A DNA stretch of 64,000 nucleotides. Origin: CAYNHQ01 sp964397255. Its GTDB lineage: Bacteria; Bdellovibrionota_G; JALEGL01; DATDPG01. How positions within the stretch are numbered: the first letter of the stretch is position 1; each line of letters opens with the position of its first letter. Positions 61,891-64,000 of this stretch are shown in pieces. The notes beneath the pieces were generated by a model that was not told where the DNA came from, did not search any database, and was given only the letters and a program-made list of their open reading frames with translations. A program made the translations under genes and the position numbers. The stretch spans positions 54,848-118,847 of the forward strand of contig CAYNHQ010000009.1 of assembly GCA_964397255.1 (NCBI GenBank), written 5' to 3'.

Positions 61891-62238
61891 GTGACCAGGT
61901 TATTTCGATGGCTTGAGGTGTACGAGAGCAGAGCCCAAAAGCTTCGAATATCTGGTGAGGTAGAAAGAGCTTTTGAAGAGGAGATTCTGAAGAACCCAGA
62001 GAAGGGTGCGTTACTGAAACGTACTGCTGGTGTTCGAAAAGTGCGAGTCGGCGAAGAGGGGAGGGGCAAGAGTGGATCTTTCAGGTTTTTCTATCTTGAT
62101 CTTCCTCATGTTGAACGAACCTACGTCATGTATGTGATCGCCAAAGGCGAGCAGGGCAATATTTCGCGAGATGAGGAAAAGCTTCTTAAAGCAATCGTTG
62201 AGCGAGTAAAACAAGAGGTGCGAGATGAAAAAAACTGA
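61891..62238 (+). CDS. HigB/RelE-superfamily toxin
   Basis: The 115-residue protein fits the RelE/HigB fold: FEEEILKNPEKGALLKRTAGVRKVRVGEEGRGKSGSFRFFYLDL and YVMYVIAKGEQGNISRDEEKLLKAIVERV, with a conserved basic/aromatic core. Such toxins are mRNA endonucleases that act on translating ribosomes. The GTG at 61891 is used; a GTG nine codons on is an alternative. It overlaps the antitoxin gene by 14 bp, toxin first, as in higBA. Confidence 0.78.
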   Translation: MTRLFRWLEVYESRAQKLRISGEVERAFEEEILKNPEKGALLKRTAGVRKVRVGEEGRGKSGSFRFFYLDLPHVERTYVMYVIAKGEQGNISRDEEKLLKAIVERVKQEVRDEKN

Positions 62239-62614
62239 ACTTGGCCAAGCATTGATCGAAGCGGCTAGCGAAGCTCTTGAGGTAGAGCGGGGCAAGAAAA
62301 AAGTGCGAGAGAATATGATCTCAGTTCAGCCGGCACCGGAATGGTCAAAGAGTCGAATTGTACGCCTTCGAACAGAGAAATTTGGTGTGAGTCAGGCGGT
62401 GTTTGCTCGATTGCTTAATGTTTCAAAAAAAGCCGTCGAAGCTTGGGAACAAGGTAAGAACATTCCAGGAGGTTCGTCCTCAAGGTTGCTTCAGATTTTT
62501 AGTGATGCTCCTAGAGGGGTTGTGGAGGATGTAGTAAGCGGCAAAGCAGAATCTGACGATGATGATCAAGATTCATCTAACAAATATCTAACATCGCATG
62601 TAAATACTGACTGA
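62225..62614 (+). CDS. HigA-like XRE antitoxin
   Basis: The 129-residue protein has a Cro/C1-type HTH: RLRTEKFGVSQAVFARLLNVSKKAVEAWEQGKNIPGG. The N-terminal 50 residues should wrap the toxin, and the C-terminus is acidic (ESDDDDQDSSNKYL). AAGAGGTG lies before the ATG. The last codons contain the right arm-type repeat, so integrase may compete with transcription here. Confidence 0.8.
   Translation: MKKTELGQALIEAASEALEVERGKKKVRENMISVQPAPEWSKSRIVRLRTEKFGVSQAVFARLLNVSKKAVEAWEQGKNIPGGSSSRLLQIFSDAPRGVVEDVVSGKAESDDDDQDSSNKYLTSHVNTD
62575..62593 (+). repeat. Arm-type repeat, right end
   Basis: An exact copy of the 19 bases at 58895-58913, about 131 bp inside attR, within the end of the antitoxin gene. 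Confidence 0.6.
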
Positions 62615-62703
62615 TTTTCGCAGATTTGGACCGACATGGTCCGACGTTCAAAGTTCAATAATTTCAACTTCATTCACTGAATCTTATTTAATTCATGGGA
62701 GAT

Positions 62704-62740
62704 GACCTTCGGGCTAAATCCCCCTCATAACCCGAAGGTC
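62704..62740. repeat. Inverted repeat at attR
   Basis: GACCTTCGGG (62704-62713) and CCCGAAGGTC (62731-62740) are a perfect 10-bp inverted repeat across the inner edge of attR. It may recreate the core-site symmetry used by the integrase. Confidence 0.5.
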
Positions 62741-62770
62741 CTAGGTTCAAATCCTAGCCCCGCTACCAAA
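62724..62770 (+). repeat. attR, 47-bp core
   Basis: A perfect copy of 58784-58830. Upstream bases differ from the tRNA, so this is a tRNA fragment, not a gene. Confidence 0.88.
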
Positions 62771-62801
62771 AGGGCACAACCGTAACTGCTTGTGCCCTTT
62801 T
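62768..62801. terminator. Intrinsic terminator, displaced from tRNA-fMet
   Basis: AAAAGGGCACAA and TTGTGCCCTTTT form a perfect 12-bp stem with a 10-nt loop and end in a T-run. It immediately follows attR, so before insertion it followed the tRNA-fMet gene and was its terminator. Confidence 0.8.
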
Positions 62802-63159
62802 GATTTTTTGGTGTTTTGTACTTTATGTTCGTCGAACTTTGTAAATGATTTTTGCTCTCCAACGTCCACCGATCGTCCACCAACTTCCGAACTTCCCCAA
62901 ACTCATCGATCATTTAACAACTCGTAGCATCGGCTTCGACATCGCTTCGCTCTCTATTTGCAGCGGTCTGACAACAGATATTCTCGCCGCCAACTGAATT
63001 TTTTCAGCGAGGAGATGCGCTAGCAAGAGAGATTGAAATGTGAGTGCGAAATGATGGCGATGCATAAGGAGCGAGAAAAATCCAAAAAAAGAATCGACTC
63101 AAAATGGGCAGGCCGCTGCAACTTGCCAAAATTGAACGATGGGCATTGAATAGGTCGAT
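62802..63159. other. Region without recognised genes
   Basis: About 360 bp between the displaced terminator and the next gene. I see no convincing coding frame; a reading frame at 62725-62913 on the minus strand is antisense to the tRNA fragment. TGGGCATTGAAT at 63140-63151 recurs inverted before the last gene in the window. Confidence 0.5.
63140..63151. promoter_or_regulatory. Shared motif upstream of the DUF2946-like gene
   Basis: TGGGCATTGAAT. Its inverted copy (ATTCAACGCCCA, 11 of 12 bases) lies at 63582-63593, before the next gene. Both are within 30 bp of a start codon, so they may be operator sites. Confidence 0.35.
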
Positions 63160-63501
63160 ATGGTTCGGCGGCTTCTCATTGTTTGTTGTTCCCTTGCTGT
63201 GGTTTGGCAAGCGCTCCTGCCATCTTTTCATTATCTAGAGCATCGGACTAAACCGTGGGCCGAAAGTTCTTTTCGAGGAGTTCACAATGGAAGTCCTGAC
63301 CCTGCGAAGCACGACGCTAACACTTGTCCCGTCTGTCAATTTATTACGCAGTCACGGCATGCTGTTATTCTCCCATCGGTTCCGTCGATCACCGGATCTC
63401 CGGAGCGGTATTCGACTTTCGTAGACTCGGTAGTCGACCGGACTGTGAACCCCGGCCTTCTCAAATCACACCCTCGCGCACCTCCAATGCAACTCCTTTA
63501 A
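63160..63501 (+). CDS. DUF2946-like exported protein
   Basis: The 113-residue protein has a signal-like N-terminus (LLIVCCSLAVVWQALLPSFHYLEH) and a CPVCQF motif near residue 57, the pattern of DUF2946-type proteins often linked to metal uptake. The body is otherwise low in recognisable motifs. It is followed by a gene encoding a secreted coiled coil. Confidence 0.5.
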   Translation: MVRRLLIVCCSLAVVWQALLPSFHYLEHRTKPWAESSFRGVHNGSPDPAKHDANTCPVCQFITQSRHAVILPSVPSITGSPERYSTFVDSVVDRTVNPGLLKSHPRAPPMQLL

Positions 63502-63581
63502 ATATTTTGGTTCCGCGTTCGTTGCGGACCCTTCGTTTTAATTTTACGTAGCATCGGGCTACCAACGGCAAAATAGGCCGC

Positions 63582-63593
63582 ATTCAACGCCCA
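63582..63593. promoter_or_regulatory. Shared motif upstream of the coiled-coil gene (inverted copy)
   Basis: ATTCAACGCCCA is the inverted near-copy of TGGGCATTGAAT at 63140-63151, lying 26 bp before the ATG at 63620. Confidence 0.35.
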
Positions 63594-63619
63594 ATGCTCG
63601 TTATGACCATTGGAGAGTT

Positions 63620-63949
63620 ATGAAAATAAGAACCTATTTGAAAATTTTTGCAGTGGGGTTTGCTGCTCTAGGCCTGAGTGTACATTCGGTCCGGGCGCAG
63701 AGCGCGAACAGATTGGATGAAACCAAAAAACAGCAAGACGAAGCAACAAAACAGAAAGAAAAGCAGGTGGAGATGGAGCAAAAGCTGCACGATCTTCAGG
63801 CGCAGATCGAGGCGCTGAATGCGAAACTGGATGCTCTGTCGAAGAAATCGCAGACCGGTACGGGAACGCCTCCCGCTGCCCAGCCTAGCGACGAAGCCGC
63901 ATTGCGAGAGCAGATCAAAGAACTAAATGAAAAAGTGGATCAATTGTAA
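63620..63949 (+). CDS. Exported coiled-coil protein, possibly cut short by an in-frame stop
   Basis: The 109-residue protein has a signal peptide (LKIFAVGFAALGLSVHSVRAQ) and a coiled-coil (KQQDEATKQKEKQVEMEQKLHDLQAQIEALNAKLDALSKK). A Thr/Pro-rich spacer and a second short coil (LREQIKELNEKVDQL) end at TAA. The same frame stays open to the window edge, reading AAHKPHPSLGVSGGDCI, like the start of the outer-membrane barrel that usually follows such a coil. A premature stop or sequencing error is possible, or the protein truly ends here. Confidence 0.55.
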   Translation: MKIRTYLKIFAVGFAALGLSVHSVRAQSANRLDETKKQQDEATKQKEKQVEMEQKLHDLQAQIEALNAKLDALSKKSQTGTGTPPAAQPSDEAALREQIKELNEKVDQL

Positions 63950-64000
63950 GCGGCACATAAACCGCACCCCAGTTTAGGCGTGTCCGGCGGCGATTGTATT

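Noticed and set aside
62724..62768. Second tRNA-fMet gene
   Set aside because: Only the 3' half is present; it is the attR copy.
62725..62913. Minus-strand frame ending in GLGFEPRTFGL
   Set aside because: It is antisense to the tRNA fragment at attR and not a protein.

Overview
The window is a gene-dense bacterial chromosome segment of roughly balanced base composition. The cell is Gram-negative: there is a complete type II secretion (T2SS) operon gspC to gspN, a second secretin, AsmA-like and LPLAT membrane proteins, MurJ, MreB and Mpl. Several traits point to the former deltaproteobacterial lineages (Bdellovibrionota, Myxococcota or an uncultured relative): the T2SS gene order ending in gspN, many PilZ proteins including a PilZ-PilZ-PATAN-J-TPR protein, a sigma54 activator next to the T2SS operon, and a 64-residue histone-fold protein like the Bdellovibrio histone. 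This placement is inference; there is no rRNA in the window.

Layout. 1-6 kb: a truncated GTPase, a DDAH-like hydrolase, a secreted metalloprotease, a glycosyltransferase-like protein, PilZ proteins, the histone and an AsmA-like protein. 6-11 kb: a five-gene operon with four short overlaps (ABC exporter, LdcA, serine hydrolase, Mpl) that reads as murein-peptide recycling. 11-18.4 kb (minus strand): acyltransferase, an HTH/nucleotidyltransferase pair, and an MFS-MreB-S41 protease operon. 18.5-20 kb: tRNA-Gly and tRNA-Cys, then a fic gene bracketed by 24-bp direct repeats. 20-36 kb (minus strand): PilZ-AMIN protein, the T2SS operon and an NtrC-type activator. 36-41 kb: folP, an exported Fn3 protein and an orphan second secretin. 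41-47 kb: mutL-miaA-accA-kinase-folC operon. 47-58.8 kb: PilZ/PATAN/TPR protein, epimerase plus LPLAT, LemA/TPM genes, FHA-GGDEF protein, DciA-like protein, MurJ, a PDZ-less S41 protease and initiator tRNA-fMet. 58.8-62.8 kb: a small integrative element. 62.8-64 kb: a DUF2946-like gene and a coiled-coil exported protein.

Two observations stand out. First, the T2SS operon starts with a sigma54-type -24/-12 element (TGGCAT-N5-TTGC). Two copies of a 13-bp dyad (TGnCAA-A-TTGnC) lie about 136 and 168 bp upstream of the predicted start, at the end of the adjacent activator gene. Related -24/-12 elements precede the exported Fn3 gene (with a related dyad about 98 bp upstream) and the second secretin. 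This looks like a sigma54 secretion regulon encoded in one locus.

Second, a 3.94-kb element sits in the initiator tRNA gene. It has perfect 47-bp attL/attR repeats, paired 19-bp arm-type repeats near both ends, a tyrosine integrase, a small HTH protein, a divergent regulator behind a palindromic operator, a HigBA-like toxin-antitoxin pair with its own palindromic operator, and one exported cargo protein of unknown function. The native tRNA terminator has been displaced to the far side of the element.
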